64,000 nucleotides of DNA from Aldrovandia affinis (GCA_029706075.1 JAINUG010000037.1:2531127-2595126), one strand, 5' to 3'; numbered from the stretch's first letter, positions 35,641 through 47,165 are shown. The notes: generated by a model not told the origin, from the letters alone. Translations and numbers: made by a program.

Positions 35641-36119
35641 ACCATGGTGCCCTTAACTTGGATGTGCCCTGTGCTGACCACACAGGGCCTGACCCCTTTC
35701 AATCTTGAAGGAAGTCTGATATTGTGTGATAATGCTCTTACAGAAAATAATTTTTCACTCTTAGTGCTGAATAGTGTGATGCAATATAAAAATGTTGCTC
35801 TTTTCACTTACTTTTACTTTTTACGCCTTAATTTTAGCTCACGAATAAATGCAAGTGTTTTACACACAATGTTTCATTAATTATGGTGACGAATTAACTC
35901 GCTAAATGTGTTTGTAAAGAAAAAAAAGACTTGCATTCAATTGTCAGCTAAAATGTTTATGTAATCCACGCCTATTATCACACTAAAACAAGTAGGCCTA
36001 CACTTGTATGGATATAAACCGTGCAGCATGAGAGCGTCTGGCGAATAAATAAATAATTCGATAAATACATACAAATATATCAAAAACTGATCTCGGGGAC
36101 GTATTATATGATGTTCATT
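35641..36119. other. unique AT-rich DNA, nothing recognised
   Basis: No element found between the LINE fragment and the CpG-rich block. Confidence 0.45.
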
Positions 36120-36560
36120 TTAAGAGAGGACGAATTTGGGGCGCCGTTCGTGAAAGAGCGCTTCATTTGTCATCTCCAGAGCCGCGAGCCCTGCCGCTCG
36201 TCACCAATTTCTGCCATCTGATTAAACCGCTGAGAATTAATAACAGGTGTCTGCGAAGACGTGACCGAAACCTCCGAAAGCAGAGCCGCTTACGGGGCAC
36301 GGGAAGGGGGCTGGAGCGATGACGGCAAATCTGCAATTAAATGAAAAAGAGGCCAGACCTCTCGCCCGCTCGCAGGGACAATGACCCGTAATGTATTCCC
36401 CCTGACGCCTCGTCCTGGCAGCCGGGGAGACAGATGCATGACTCGCGTCTCGCAGACCGCAACCCAGGGCAGCAGGTAATTGAATCTAAAACCGGGAGCT
36501 AGGAAACGGATCGGCCCGAGGGCTAACTCCTCTCTTTGCTGTAGAATATTGCCACGCACC
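36120..36560. promoter_or_regulatory. candidate conserved CpG-rich regulatory element
   Basis: Unique CpG-rich block containing two E boxes (CATCTG at 36215-36220, CAGGTG at 36244-36249) on either side of GATTAAACCGCTGAGAATTA, a pair of homeodomain-like sites. Opposed frames are not protein-like. The E box plus homeodomain combination suggests an enhancer active in neural or mesodermal tissue; this is inference. Confidence 0.3.
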
Positions 36561-37333
36561 GAATGGTAATTTATCCCTGGCTCTCAAGTAGTGTAACGAG
36601 GGGCTTTGCTGCTGTCGCGAGCCACAACTCTCATTTGCCGTTTCCACGCTGTCATATTTAAAATAATATATAGTAGATAGATTGACAGATAAACAGCAGC
36701 CGTAGCATTCGAGTTTGTATGTAGCCAATTATAAATGTCCTTGGTAGGGTTTTGAGGACATTGAAAAATTCTTAATTACAGTTACCAGTGAGTCGGGACA
36801 TTATTGAACGAGCCAGCATGTGATTTTTAACAATATTGATTTTAGAACTTCCTAATAGAGAATGCTATTTTCAGAAGTTGCTTTTTTTCATTTTTCTTGA
36901 TTGTTGAGGTGTGAATCCTCATCATGTTGATCTCAATTACAGTCATCAAGCATACACAGCTCAAGTCAACGTGTGGATCCTTAAGTGGTTTAATAATTGC
37001 CTATGGATGGGCGACGTAGACCGGCAAGACAATTTGTAGACAAAAATACCAATCAAAAGGCCTCAAGATATTCTGTACAGTAAATAAAAGTGCAGCTGTA
37101 GAAGAATCTCTATAATTAGGCACCCAATTATTCCATTAAGCGTTTTATGTATCTGGGCTTTTCAACGGTTCATCTTTTTTAGTGAGAAATATAACATTTC
37201 TTAATACATTCTTTGAAAATGTCTGGCAGACTGGAAAGTATTATGAAACCACTTTCTCCCAAAGTGACTTGAGGCTGCCATTTCAAAGGGCATCTTCTGA
37301 GCCGCAGTTGTGTGTAACAGAAGCTGGGAGCGA
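36561..37333. other. unique DNA, no gene seen
   Basis: AT-rich with no repeat family recognised. Confidence 0.45.
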
Positions 37334-37363
37334 GGGTTTGGGGTGGAGTGGGGGAGTGGGGGG
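37334..37363 (+). other. G-quadruplex-capable G runs
   Basis: Runs of 3, 4, 5 and 6 G separated by 3, 6 and 3 bases, meeting the usual G3+ with 1-7 base loops rule. It lies in otherwise AT-rich unique sequence. Confidence 0.65.
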
Positions 37364-37559
37364 TTGTACCTTGCACACTGGGACCAGTCTGAGCTTCAGC
37401 TTCTCTCCTCCTTACTGCCGCGCCAGCCTGGCCTCCATATCACTCATTTAAACATTTTACCAATTAGTCTCATCGTTCAATTTCCAGTTCCCATCGTTCC
37501 TCCTGAGATCCCCTCTCTGATTCCGACGGAGCGATCGGGGTACACGCAGACACTCGGTC

Positions 37560-37720
37560 TGCAGGAGTGTCACAGCATCTGTTATGCTGATTAAACTTCA
37601 GTTTCTGCTGCTCATTATCTAGCATTGGCTTCGAACGTGGACAGATATAGGGAGCACATTACAACTCACATTAATTCATGCATTGTGAGAACTATAACTC
37701 TCATTAATTAATACACTATT
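37560..37720. promoter_or_regulatory. candidate conserved non-coding element
   Basis: Unique segment with GCTGATTAAAC, CTCATTATCTAG, ACATTAATTCATGC and CTCATTAATTAAT, four homeodomain-like clusters in 160 bp. No coding signal. Enhancer role inferred. Confidence 0.25.
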
Positions 37721-38184
37721 AACATTTAAAACAACGAAACGCTTAAAAATGTCAACCTCACAATCCCTCGCAATGCCTTTAGGTCAGATGCAGAAAAGTG
37801 CTGCTGCTTTATAGTGTTAATGTACCTTGTGTCATAATAAATATTTATAAAACATGTTATGTTAATAACACTTTTGTCATTAACATAAAATGAATGTTTT
37901 ATTAATTGTTTAATAAATGAGACCTGAGTGTTGCCCTATTTTTCTTTTTCTCTGAAACAGCTTAGAAACCACTTACTCTGGGAATACAATGATATGTCTA
38001 CAGATGCCCTACTTCAGCCCCCTCAATTTCATCCTAACCAGACTCGTTAAATGGGCTATGGGTCTCTATTGTCTTGTTTGTCATAGGATATGCAGTAATC
38101 CAACCTCCTTAACTAATCCAATCTACACACTTCTCTATAACATGCTATATAACATGCTTATTACATATTTATATTCTGAGTAAT

Positions 38185-38930
38185 AACAGACCCATTACAA
38201 TTCCTTTTATTTAGAAAATCTTGGGGAAAGTGGTCTCTAAGCAATTCATATGCAACAAACAGCAATAAGATAATTTTCTAATTTGAGAAGTGCTATCTAT
38301 TGCTAAATGCTGGTCCGGGTCCTGTTAGTGGTGTTGCATGACCACTGATCATTCTGTTCTCATTGATAAGACTTTTAAAAATTGGTTGGCATCTCTGGAA
38401 CTGTGATGAACTGGTTCTCTTCTTACTTGTCAAACAGAACATTTTGATCAATGTCGAAATCCTGACAAATAAACAAATAAATAAATGTAAAATAAAAAAG
38501 TATTCTCATTCTGTATTGGTGATTATGTGTTCTCATCCTATATACTGCCTCTGGGCCAAATCATTAGTAATTATAACATCGCCTTTAATTTTGATGCTGG
38601 GGGCACTGTGCCTTTCAGTCAAACCGGATGAACTTAGCAACTCGGCGGCTCTGCGTGACTGCTTAGCTGATATTCCGCAGCCTTCTTGTAGATGATAGAT
38701 ACATCAGCTGCTTCAGTGTCCTCTCCCAGATACACTTTTATAAAATAGCTTGAACAATCTTTTAATTTGTCTGTACTTTCAGGAGTCTTTTTAAAAATTT
38801 GTTTTACTGATTTATAAGAAGCTATTTTTTTCTTAAACTTTTGTTATTCAGTTATTATTATTATTTGAAGCATTTTGTGCTGTACTGCAGGGAAGGTGCT
38901 GTATAAATGAAGATATTAGTAGTAGTAGTA
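38185..38930 (+). pseudogene. L2-type LINE reverse transcriptase, heavily decayed
   Basis: Fragments of the polymerase domain occur in the right order but in different phases. NRPITIPFI then a stop then KILGKVVSKQF lies at 38185-38250. GISGTVMNWFSSYLSNRT lies within 38382-38444. ILPLGQII followed by a ruined catalytic box, FNFDAGG where YADD is expected, comes next. SVKPDELSNSAALRDCLADI is near the end of the core. GGTGCTGTATAAATGA at about 38893-38911 is the typical LINE 3' end, followed by an AGT repeat. Stops, frameshifts and loss of the YADD aspartates make it inactive. Confidence 0.78.
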
Positions 38931-39020
38931 GCATTATCCCGATTTTTGTATTTATAATCAAAATATTTCTATTATTCAGTTTATGTGAACTAACTTATTA
39001 TATATATACAGTATATATAA

Positions 39021-39167
39021 CATATGTCATTTTGCAGATGCTTTTATCCAAAGCGACTTACAGTGGTGAATGTATACATTTTTCAGTATATGTGGCCCCA
39101 GTGGGAATTGAACCCACAACCTAAGCGTTGCCAACGCCACACTCTACCCAATGAGCCACACAGAACC
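39021..39167 (-). repeat. tRNA-derived SINE, copy 4 (stem-loop tail family), minus strand
   Basis: On minus: GGTTCTGTGTGGCTCATTGG (A box, one change), GGGTTCAATTCCC (B box), then GCTTTGGATAAAAGC with an intact 5-bp stem, and ATCTGCAAAATGAC. A TATATA-rich stretch follows its 3' end (38998-39020), as for copy 3. It lies about 90 bp from the LINE relic that ends at 38930. Confidence 0.9.
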
Positions 39168-41340
39168 ACTTATTACTTATTATTGTCTAAATCAACCAAA
39201 TATCCTTTTGTGAAAAATAATATTTTCTATAATGCTTTTTTTCTGGAACTAGAGCTAAGATAATTTTTTTCCATTTTCTTAAAAAAATTAATTGCCATTG
39301 CATGTCGTTACATTACCACAGCGCTGTGTGCGCTCTCTTGCCTTAAGAAGTGTGTTGTCAGAAATCAGTGCACAAAGCAAGCGCCCAAGTAAGCCTTTCA
39401 GTTTGAGGTATTTCAAGTTCACATTTCAAGGCCCATTCCATTATTCATGGTGAAAGGAGAAGCACTCTAACGACACAGCGCTGCTTCCCCTCGTCATCTC
39501 CCCCCGAACACTTCTCTCCACGAGTGCCACGTTTCCTTCATCTCTGCATGGCCACCCTCTCCTCGCTCTCCTTTTCACGCTTACTTTCATCCAAGGGACA
39601 TAACATTTCATCCACATTGAATGAAAAATGTCACCAGCGCCGTGGCCAACTGACAGTCAAATCAAATCTGCCCGCCCTTTGTGTCTCCTGTACACTTTAA
39701 AGATAATACAATTTGTACATCTGTCTTTGAAACATTAGAAATAATATAACTCAAACAGGCTTTTCAAAGTCCAATAATCAATCAATGTGAGTATCAATGT
39801 GCCAACCATATTACTCAGTAGTGTGTATACCCAAGTAACATAAAGTAGTGCCTTAAAGCAACAGTATTACGCTTCATACATAACAACATTGAAACAAATT
39901 TCTGCCACAGAGGAGCACGAAAGTGATAATAATTGAATGACTTCACCTTGGCTTTTACTTTAGGTTTACACTTTTTCTGTATAAAAAATTTATATTTTGC
40001 TTACATCACCTGGTCTCATTCCTTCATGTGGCTATGGTGAGACGTCAACCTATCACCATAAAGGGCATGACATCAGGTTGATAATACGGCTGACCATTAA
40101 ACTTCAAAAGTGACAGTTTTGCCTCCAAAGCCGACCTTTACAGTGTACTCCTCAAAGTGGAGGTTGATATATTTTCAATAGGTCAGTTCACATAACTTCA
40201 GTTCACACAATATATTCATTCTGTCTCCATCTGTGCACGAAGCGTCCTTATCTGTTTAGAGTGTGATGTTCATTGACCCCTGCCTTCATTGTGCGCGCAC
40301 TTCCGTGTGGCTCATTTTGTCTCAAGGGGCCTAAAGGTGGTGGCGCACTGCATTTTCAGCTGCCCGTAAAAAAATAAAAATAAAGAACCGTGTACAGTTT
40401 TTCTCAGTCTTCATAATAGGCGACAATTTGTAAAGCGGATAAATATACCAAAGCACGTTTGCTCGGAAGGCATTGCACCTGGAACTCTGAGGCGCTGCAA
40501 ATGTTCAGTTATCGGCAGAGGGGCAAGCAGAGCGCACGCCTGTTGTGGTCGCGTTATCCATTTAACCCACAATTTCATGGTTCCAAACAAGGCATGGACA
40601 GCTACAGAGCGTTTTAGCGCATCTGTTTTAGCAAAACCACCCAGGTCCCTCATTCGGACATGACGGGCTCACTGGAGACCTGAATTCACAGCCTCCTATC
40701 TCCTTCCTTTACAGCAGTAGAGTGCAATCACAAGCGACATCGTGGAGTATAAAGAACCCATTATTAACAATGATTTATGATCATGTGGCCTAACTGTACG
40801 GTTTGGTGAACTGTGTCATCTATTTTCCCAGCACCGTGAAACCAAATAATAGATTTTTATCAACATGCGAATTATCTGTTATGATGGTTTTTGCTTGTGG
40901 TCATGTATGCCGCGTTAGCGAGCCTTTGGAGCCTACTACCTACAGCTTTGGCTTGAAAATAAATTCAGAGTCTGATTTAGTGCTCATGGGACGACTCTTG
41001 AATAAAAATGAGCCATTGGCCATGATAAAATTCCCATATGTGAGAATACATATATTCACATACCTCTACACAGGTACATAGAGTCATTGTGCAAAGATCT
41101 ACTGGATGTGTCTTGTGCTACTTTTGGCTGGCTAAACATCTGGCTGAATCTCCCCTTAGACTTTTATATTTTACATGATATAAAGCCTGTAAAAATGTAT
41201 TTTTATACTGTTACAATTGTTCAGAGAAACAGATTTTGTTGGGAAATATTTTAGTTTCCCCTAATAATTAATCCAACAAAAATAAATCTGCATTAGCATT
41301 CATCTCAGCCTTAGGGAACTGTATTGTCGCCTCCCATGGC
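39168..41340. other. unique DNA, no gene seen
   Basis: Includes a CpG-bearing segment at 39300-39660 and an enhancer-like patch around 40900-41000 (TATGCCGCGTTAGCGAGC, AATAAATTCAGAGTC). No exon or repeat family is recognised. Confidence 0.4.
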
Positions 41341-41344
41341 TTTC

Positions 41345-42690
41345 TGTTTCACTGGGGTGTAAAAATGAGGTAACACACACATATCATCAATTTCTTGTTC
41401 ATCGCAATGGGGAAAGGCAAAGAACTCTCATAAGAAACAATCCAAAGGGTTATGGACCTTCGCATGTCGGGAGATGGTTACAAACAAATAAATAAAAAAC
41501 TAAAGATACCACTTTCCACAATTAGATCAATAATTAGGAAGTTTATAACCCTTGGAACAGTGGTAAACCTGCCTGGTAGAGGATGAGGCATATCATTTTG
41601 GCATTTCATTTTTACAGTGAGGCATATCATTTTGGAGGCAAAAAAAAATCCAAGGGCCACAGTTGGACATCTACAAAACCTGGTTGCATCTTGGGGACAC
41701 AAGGTCTTAGAATTAACCATCACATGCGACCTCCATGCCAATAGACTTTTTTGGAAGTGTTGCCAGAAAAAATCCTATATCGAGGGCAGTTGCATAATTT
41801 CATTTTAATATCATAAGTTACATCATGATTTTTAAAAATGTAATACGTAATATCAGTATGATGCAAAATTCTGTTGATAAGACCGGCACTGAAAATCATG
41901 TATATTCAGGAAACGTTCCAGATTTATCCAGTAAAATAATACAGAAAGTTACCAGTATTTAAATATTGTTTCAGTTAAGGCTGCGGCATTCTTACGCATC
42001 CAAGAAAAAAAGGCAAACCAATCAAGTTAGCTGGCTTTACTAGAAAAAGTCATAGGAAGCCACTACAGATAGTAACACTGGGAATTATTAATGGAGTTTC
42101 ATGCTGTTGCTGACACTTGACATACACAAGAGAATGGGGCTGATTTAAAACACCACTGTTTTTATCATTTCAATATAGAACTACACACAGTAATACATAA
42201 TTGGACAGCATATCATGTGGCTATACCGTGAGCGATTTGAATTTTTTTATGGGAAAAAAGATAAAAACAGGAAGTGGGTCTCAAGCCAGGGTATGGCAGC
42301 TGCCATACCCAAATGCCACCACTGATTGAGGGCAATCAACAAAAATAAGCATCTGGAGTTTGCTATATGGCATTGGCATTGGAACTCCGATTGGAACTAG
42401 GTATTATGGTCAGATGAGACCAAAATTGAGATTTTTGGCCATGTACACCAGTTGTGGGTTTGGCGTCGAAAGAAGGACCCTTATGTTGAAAAGGATGTCA
42501 TACTTAGGGTGAAATATTCTGGTGGATCTTTGATATTATGGGGTTGATTTGGATCTACTGGTCCTGGGGCTCTTGTTAAGGCCAATGGAATCATGAACTC
42601 CAGCAAGTGCCAAGACATTTTGGCTGAAGACCTGATTCCCTCTGCAAGGAAGCTGAAAAGTAGTAAAACCAGGGGTGTGAATAATTGTGG
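41345..42690 (+). pseudogene. Tc1/mariner transposase relic, interrupted by another transposon
   Basis: The ATG at 41407 starts MGKGKELS, then a stop, then ETIQRVMDLRMSGDGY and a helix-turn-helix region ending IIRKFITLGTVVNLPGRG, typical of fish Tc1 transposases. A second part (about 41650-41786) reads RATVGHLQNLVASWGHKV and DLHANRLF. After an inserted element, KHLEFA and WSDETKIEIFG (first catalytic Asp) follow, then ILWG and NSSKCQDILAEDLIPSARKL. The rest of the catalytic domain, including the second Asp and the Glu, is deleted, and GTGTGAATAATTGTGGACAC marks the 3' terminal region. An 18-bp TGAGGCATATCATTTTGG segment is duplicated near 41584-41637. Several stops and frameshifts make it dead. 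Confidence 0.82.
41779..42332. mobile_element. hAT-like element inserted into the Tc1 copy
   Basis: The Tc1 reading breaks at 41786 and resumes at 42325. The insert (41787-42324, 538 bp) begins CAGTTGCAT and ends ATGCCACCACTG, whose reverse complement is CAGTGGTGGCAT. It is flanked by ATCGAGGG (41779-41786) and ATTGAGGG (42325-42332), an 8-bp duplication with one mismatch. CAG...CTG ends and 8-bp duplications are hAT features. A perfect 22-bp palindrome lies at 42289-42310. There is no coding capacity, so it is non-autonomous. Confidence 0.68.
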
Positions 42691-43807
42691 ACACATACAG
42701 TATATAAAAATTTAAATACTTTAATTAATAATATAATATCATAGCTTTTCAGCATACAAAATAGACCATTACGTTTTCATTTTATGCATCCTTATTGGCA
42801 CAAATTGAGCAAATACTGTTGAGAAATGTGATTAGGTTTGCATTCTGAAAAGGTTACGTTACAAAATATTTGGGATTTTCAACGGATTCCAGTTTCATTA
42901 CATTTTCTGAAAGTTTTACTACAAGCCAACTGAGGCATGGACATTAATAGTCATTTTCATCATATTTTTACAGTAGGCAGGTTAACTGTAAGGGGATGTT
43001 GTTGTATTATGCAATTCATTTCAATTTGTATGCCATCTGCCACTGAAAAAGTAGTACCTTTCTTTTGTCTTAAACGATGTGTTATCAAGGTGAACCCTTT
43101 GGCATTCAAAACTGAGATTATAATTCCAGAATGCCGCCTCTCTCTCCTTTTAACATCAGATGTCAATAAGGCATCGTGAACGATTAAGGAAGGGAAGGGA
43201 ATATGATTCTTTCAGCACATTGCATATCTTTATTTTACTGTACTGCTGTTTATTTTAAAGAGACCTCCTGCATTCCAGCAGGGCGACTTGTTTTTGGCAA
43301 ACGCCAGGCAGCTGAATGTAAATGAGAGGGATCCGTGTGCAGACTCACATAGTAAACGCAGTATGACTGATTTATCTGCTAAGCAGGCGCCCTTGCCTTT
43401 TTTAATTTACATCTTATGCATTCTGTAACCTATTTACACAGCTGAACTTTTACTGGAATAATGAAGTTAAAGCACCTCTCTCGTGGGTACCGCAGCAGGG
43501 TTCCACCTGGGATAAAAACCTGCAAACCCTTCAAACCTTAATGTGCTCCACCGGTAACCATTACACCATATGTTGCCCATCACACCTTGCATTAGGATTT
43601 AAAGATGTAGATTTATTTTCGACATACGCTCAGTGCCAGTATACCTAGCCTTGCTATTCGGGAGCTTGTTTGTATCTTTAGGATATAATCTTATTAGTGA
43701 GATAGCTACTGTAGTTACGCAGATTTGTTCACTAACACAATTCCGTTTTTTATTTGTAATTAATCAACGAATAGCTTTAGAGTTGTTGTTGTTGTTTTAT
43801 ATATATA
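42691..43807. other. unique DNA, no gene seen
   Basis: Contains enhancer-like unique sequence near 43030-43180 and an AT repeat at 43799-43808 that provided the TA target for the next transposon. No exon is recognised. Confidence 0.4.
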
Positions 43808-44351
43808 TACACTACCGTTCAAAAGTTTGGGGTCACCTGCTGGAAACTATTTTTATCTCCTAATTGACAATGCTTTACACCGTATACATTTCTGTAAATA
43901 CTTTAAAATGACAAAAAACACATGTAACAATGAACAAAATGAACATCAAAGAAATGTTCAAGAAAATTATATTGAAAATTGAATCTTGGATTCCTCAAAA
44001 TAGTCACCCTTTGGCGTGAGAATAGCCTCACAAACAGTGGCCATTTGGTTCATAAGTCACCCGACATGTTTTCCCAGCTATCCTGCAGCAATTCCCAGAG
44101 AAACTTGTGGGTTGCTTTGCTTTGACTCTTCCTTTCCAGTTTGTCCCATACAAGTTCTATGGGATTGAGGTCTGGACACTGGGCAGGCCAGGTCTTTAGT
44201 TTGAGTTGTTGTTCACATTCCTCCTTCACCAGATAGTTCTTGCACAACTTCAAGGTGTGTTTCGGGTCGTTATCTTGCTGAAGAATGAAGGAGTGCCCGA
44301 TTAGCCATAGTCCAGATGGAAGGTGACCCCAAACTTTTGAACGGTAGTGTA
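43808..44351 (-). mobile_element. Tc1-like deletion derivative with perfect 30-bp terminal inverted repeats
   Basis: The left end 43808-43837 (CACTACCGTTCAAAAGTTTG core) and right end 44322-44351 are exact reverse complements over 30 bp. They sit in a TA-rich site, as expected for Tc1/mariner. The element is 544 bp, about a third of a full-length copy. The right repeat is joined almost directly to the C-terminal part of the transposase, so the DNA-binding domain and first catalytic Asp are deleted. Perfect repeats suggest it was mobilised in trans fairly recently. Confidence 0.92.
44050..44310 (-). pseudogene. Tc1-type transposase, C-terminal catalytic fragment
   Basis: The frame contains FILQQDNDPKHTLKLCKNYL, the second catalytic Asp motif, and CPDLNPIELVWDKLERK with the catalytic Glu. 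Thirty-eight residues separate the Asp of QQDN from the Glu of NPIE. The standard Tc1 spacing is 34; 38 matches the published Intruder (DD38E) sibling family. WELLQDSWENM near the end is the normal Tc1 C-terminus. The frame opens inside the terminal repeat and has no true N-terminus, so it cannot give an active enzyme. Confidence 0.82.
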
Positions 44352-45233
44352 TATACACTCTCTTAACACTGCCAGCCATGTCCCAACATTTCAGCCTACA
44401 TGTATGACTTAGGGAAGACTATTGCAATGACATCTCTCTAGGTTGTTCTTCAGGATCCTGTTACCTGTATGGATAATAAGCAACACCTTTCCAGCTTCCA
44501 TAAAGAGAGAGGGTCTAAACGAGTGTTTAATCTACTATGGGAGGAAGGGGGGGCGCCACAGCCACAAGCACCGCTCTGTAGTTTGTGCACTACATTCAGG
44601 AATCTCAATGCTCATTTTTGATAACAAAATGTTTAACATGTATATTAGCACCAGACACTTTGATGCTCTGCTCTCCGATTGAGATGTCATGCAGGCAAAC
44701 AGACAGGGTTCCCAGTCGTTGTGTGAGACGAGCTGGGGAACCACAGCGAGGGAACCACAGCGAGGGAACAACAGCAGTGCTCGGGCTGGTCCTCTTGTTC
44801 CGCTCTGAGTTCCGTTGCTCGTGGTGATGGCAGGAGTTCCTCTCCGTCGCGCTTGCCAAGTTCGTCTGAAAGCGTCTGGCTGACGAAGGCTGCAATGGAG
44901 GCGATGCTGTACGTGCGTGCATAGAGACGTCCGCGTAGTGCCGAGAGATCTTCTCCTCATATCAAAAGGCGTCTGATTTCTCTCGAGCGGAGAGCTGAAG
45001 ACGAGGGAGAGGAAGATCAGTGCCTGGCTGCTGGAGTAGCAGCTGTAGTGCGAGATCCTTGGGTGTCCCCAGGACAGGCCTTTGACTGTGCCCCTCACCA
45101 CTGAGACATCCTAATGTAGGGCTCAGGTCCGCTAGGCGCCGGGATCAGACACCGCTCTCCTTCCGCAGCCCAGACCAAACACGCCAGCCATCTGTCTGCT
45201 TCATCCACTTATATTTCAATATTTATCCATCCT
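44352..45233. other. unique DNA with CpG-rich patch, no gene seen
   Basis: 44690-45110 is CpG-rich and open on both strands (188 codons minus, 80 plus). The GGGAACCACAGCGA unit is repeated about three times at 44738-44775. The 188-codon frame has no ATG start and no known domain. Confidence 0.35.
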
Positions 45234-45254
45234 GGGGGGGTGGGAGTGGGGGGG
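45234..45254 (+). other. G-rich run, possible G-quadruplex
   Basis: Runs of 7, 3 and 7 G separated by 1 and 3 bases; the long runs can supply four G tracts. It borders the CpG-rich unique block at 45280-45560. Confidence 0.5.
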
Positions 45255-47104
45255 AGGCTTGTTTAGCAAACAGGCCGCATCGTCTCGTTGAAGCGGCGCG
45301 GCTAAACTTTCAGATGAATTTTTCTCTGAGTGGCGAAGAAAAGCGAACACCGTGTTTCATCCGCACACGATGCGCCCCCACAGTCTGGCCACCGCGCTGT
45401 GAAAAATAACTCTCATCTTCAGCGTCAGGATCGCATGCTAATGGAGTGAACGGCAGAAAGAATTTCAGCACAAGCTCCCATCAAGTTACACCTAATAGGC
45501 CTCTGAACGGACGGCGTCTGAGTCAGCGCTGAATCACTGTGAGCTGAGGCTCCAGTGAGCGCCCGACACAACCACGGCCAGAGCTGGCCGAGAAGCCGGA
45601 ACATTGCAACTCTTCCTCAAGCTGTTCCCAAATGCTGACTTTATCCCCTCTTTTGCATGTAGATGCACAGATATCATTGACCAGTGGATTTCCCATTAAA
45701 AGCCCACTGATTTCAGGTTGTGCTCCTTTGAGTTCCTCTCAGTGCATGATGCAGATGACAGTGGCTCTGGAAGGGTAATTATCCTCCCCTGCCAATAGCA
45801 GTGTAGCATGACAGCAGTGTTAGCAGGCACACCAGGCCCATGCTGATAGATACGAGCGCAAACTGCGGACGGGCCGGTGAGTCTACAGCAGACCGAGGTC
45901 ATCCCTACCGAAAGCAAACCTACAGTGTTTCAAAGGATGATGTTACAGCTATTTATAAACGATCACAGCTTTTTATACTTTCCCCTCAACAATTTACCAG
46001 GAAAGAGAAGGAGTGGGGGGGGGGCTTTCAGTAATCTAGGGCAGATATTTCTGCAGACAGTGAAGAACATACAGAATTTAACAGAAAGCAGAATGAAAAT
46101 GAAATCCCTTTTAGATCACCCCCCCCCCCCAACATAAAAAAGCACGTAGAGTTTTCCACAGAGAAACACAGAGTCCTGATTGAAGGCCCCTCAGTTTGGA
46201 CCCCAGTAGCTCTGCGCCGTGTTGCCTGACGCACCTCAGTACTCTAATCATGCCCAGCCTCTGACAGACAGACGGACCTTAAGGATTTTAGAGAAGAAAA
46301 AAAAAAACCTGCATTAGTTCTTCACTGGGCTGAGATGAATGAACGCATCGCTGTGTTCCTCCCGTGGCTTGGATAAGTATTAATATTTATAGAACGGCAT
46401 GCTTTGTTCCCTCCACTCCAGTTTACTCACATGACTAACTTGAAGGAAAAAAAAGTGTGTCAGCTCTCTGCCGTGCAGTGGCTCTCAGTGGAAACTGTTT
46501 TTTTGTTGCCTTTTTTAAGTTAATAGTTCTCAGCCAGAAAGCAAAATTGTATCTAGGAACGATCAAACTGCGAAGGAAATGTAATTGAACCAGCCGGCGT
46601 AACGAAAATTGGGGTCCAGCAAAATACAGTTAGGTCTGTTTAACTTTAATTTGAGGCGTTTGTGGCCTAGAGTAACCCTACGGTGTCGTGCAGTGTCTCA
46701 CTACTTGTTTGTCGGAGTGATTGGATTTTGGTGCATTGGTTGACACATGGTTGAGTCAGTTCATATGCGTGTTAATTACCATTCAGAGTTATTTTCTGTA
46801 AAACTACAATATGCATTTAAGACTTCAATTTATGTATTCTTAAAGTCAGACTGTCTGACCAACACCATATTAATCAGCAATGCTAGAGGAAGACATTCTG
46901 TATGGCTTGGATCACTGCAGTGGAAATAATTTATGTATGAATGAAAATTGCTCTTTTCTTAATGCTATAATAGACAGCTGCACGTTTCTTCATTCCTGAT
47001 GACAGCTGCATTACAAGACTGGACATTCCCGAACTAATACAAAAACATAAAATACACAGTGGAGCAATTCTCTTTATTTCAGATTGAAAATTCCTAGTGA
47101 GTGA
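45255..47104. other. unique DNA, enhancer-like first part, no gene seen
   Basis: 45280-45560 is CpG-rich and non-repetitive (ATCGCATGCTAATGGAG and similar) and may be regulatory. A G10 run at 46015-46024 and a C12 run at 46119-46130 are about 95 bp apart and could pair. The rest is ordinary. Short frames overlap on both strands and are not protein-like. Confidence 0.35.
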
Positions 47105-47165
47105 ATGGTGTGTGTGCCCTGCGATGGATTGGCGACCTGTCCAGGGTGTATTCCTGCCTCTCGGT
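47105..47165 (+). repeat. L2-related repeat 3' fragment (CCCTGCGATGGATTGGCGAC)
   Basis: The segment TGCCCTGCGATGGATTGGCG followed by ACCTGTCCAGGGTGTATTCC and TGCCTCTCGGTCA is one of the most frequent fish repeat motifs, found at the 3' part of L2-type LINEs and derived SINEs. Only this short core is recognisable here. Confidence 0.7.

Noticed and set aside
1131..39263. Similar peptides (QWE-NPQPK-CQ-LPTEP-RT) in open frames at 1131-1487 (minus), 22968-23189 and 39024-39263
   Set aside because: All are antisense translations of the tRNA-derived SINE head. The shared peptide reflects repeat copies and is not a protein family.
43633..44379. Shared peptide YIHYRSKVWGHL in two opposite frames
   Set aside because: It is the translation of the two terminal inverted repeats of one Tc1 element, read inward from each end.
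44535..45101. 188-codon minus-strand open frame
   Set aside because: Non-ATG start, CpG-rich composition with frames open on several phases, and no protein family signature.
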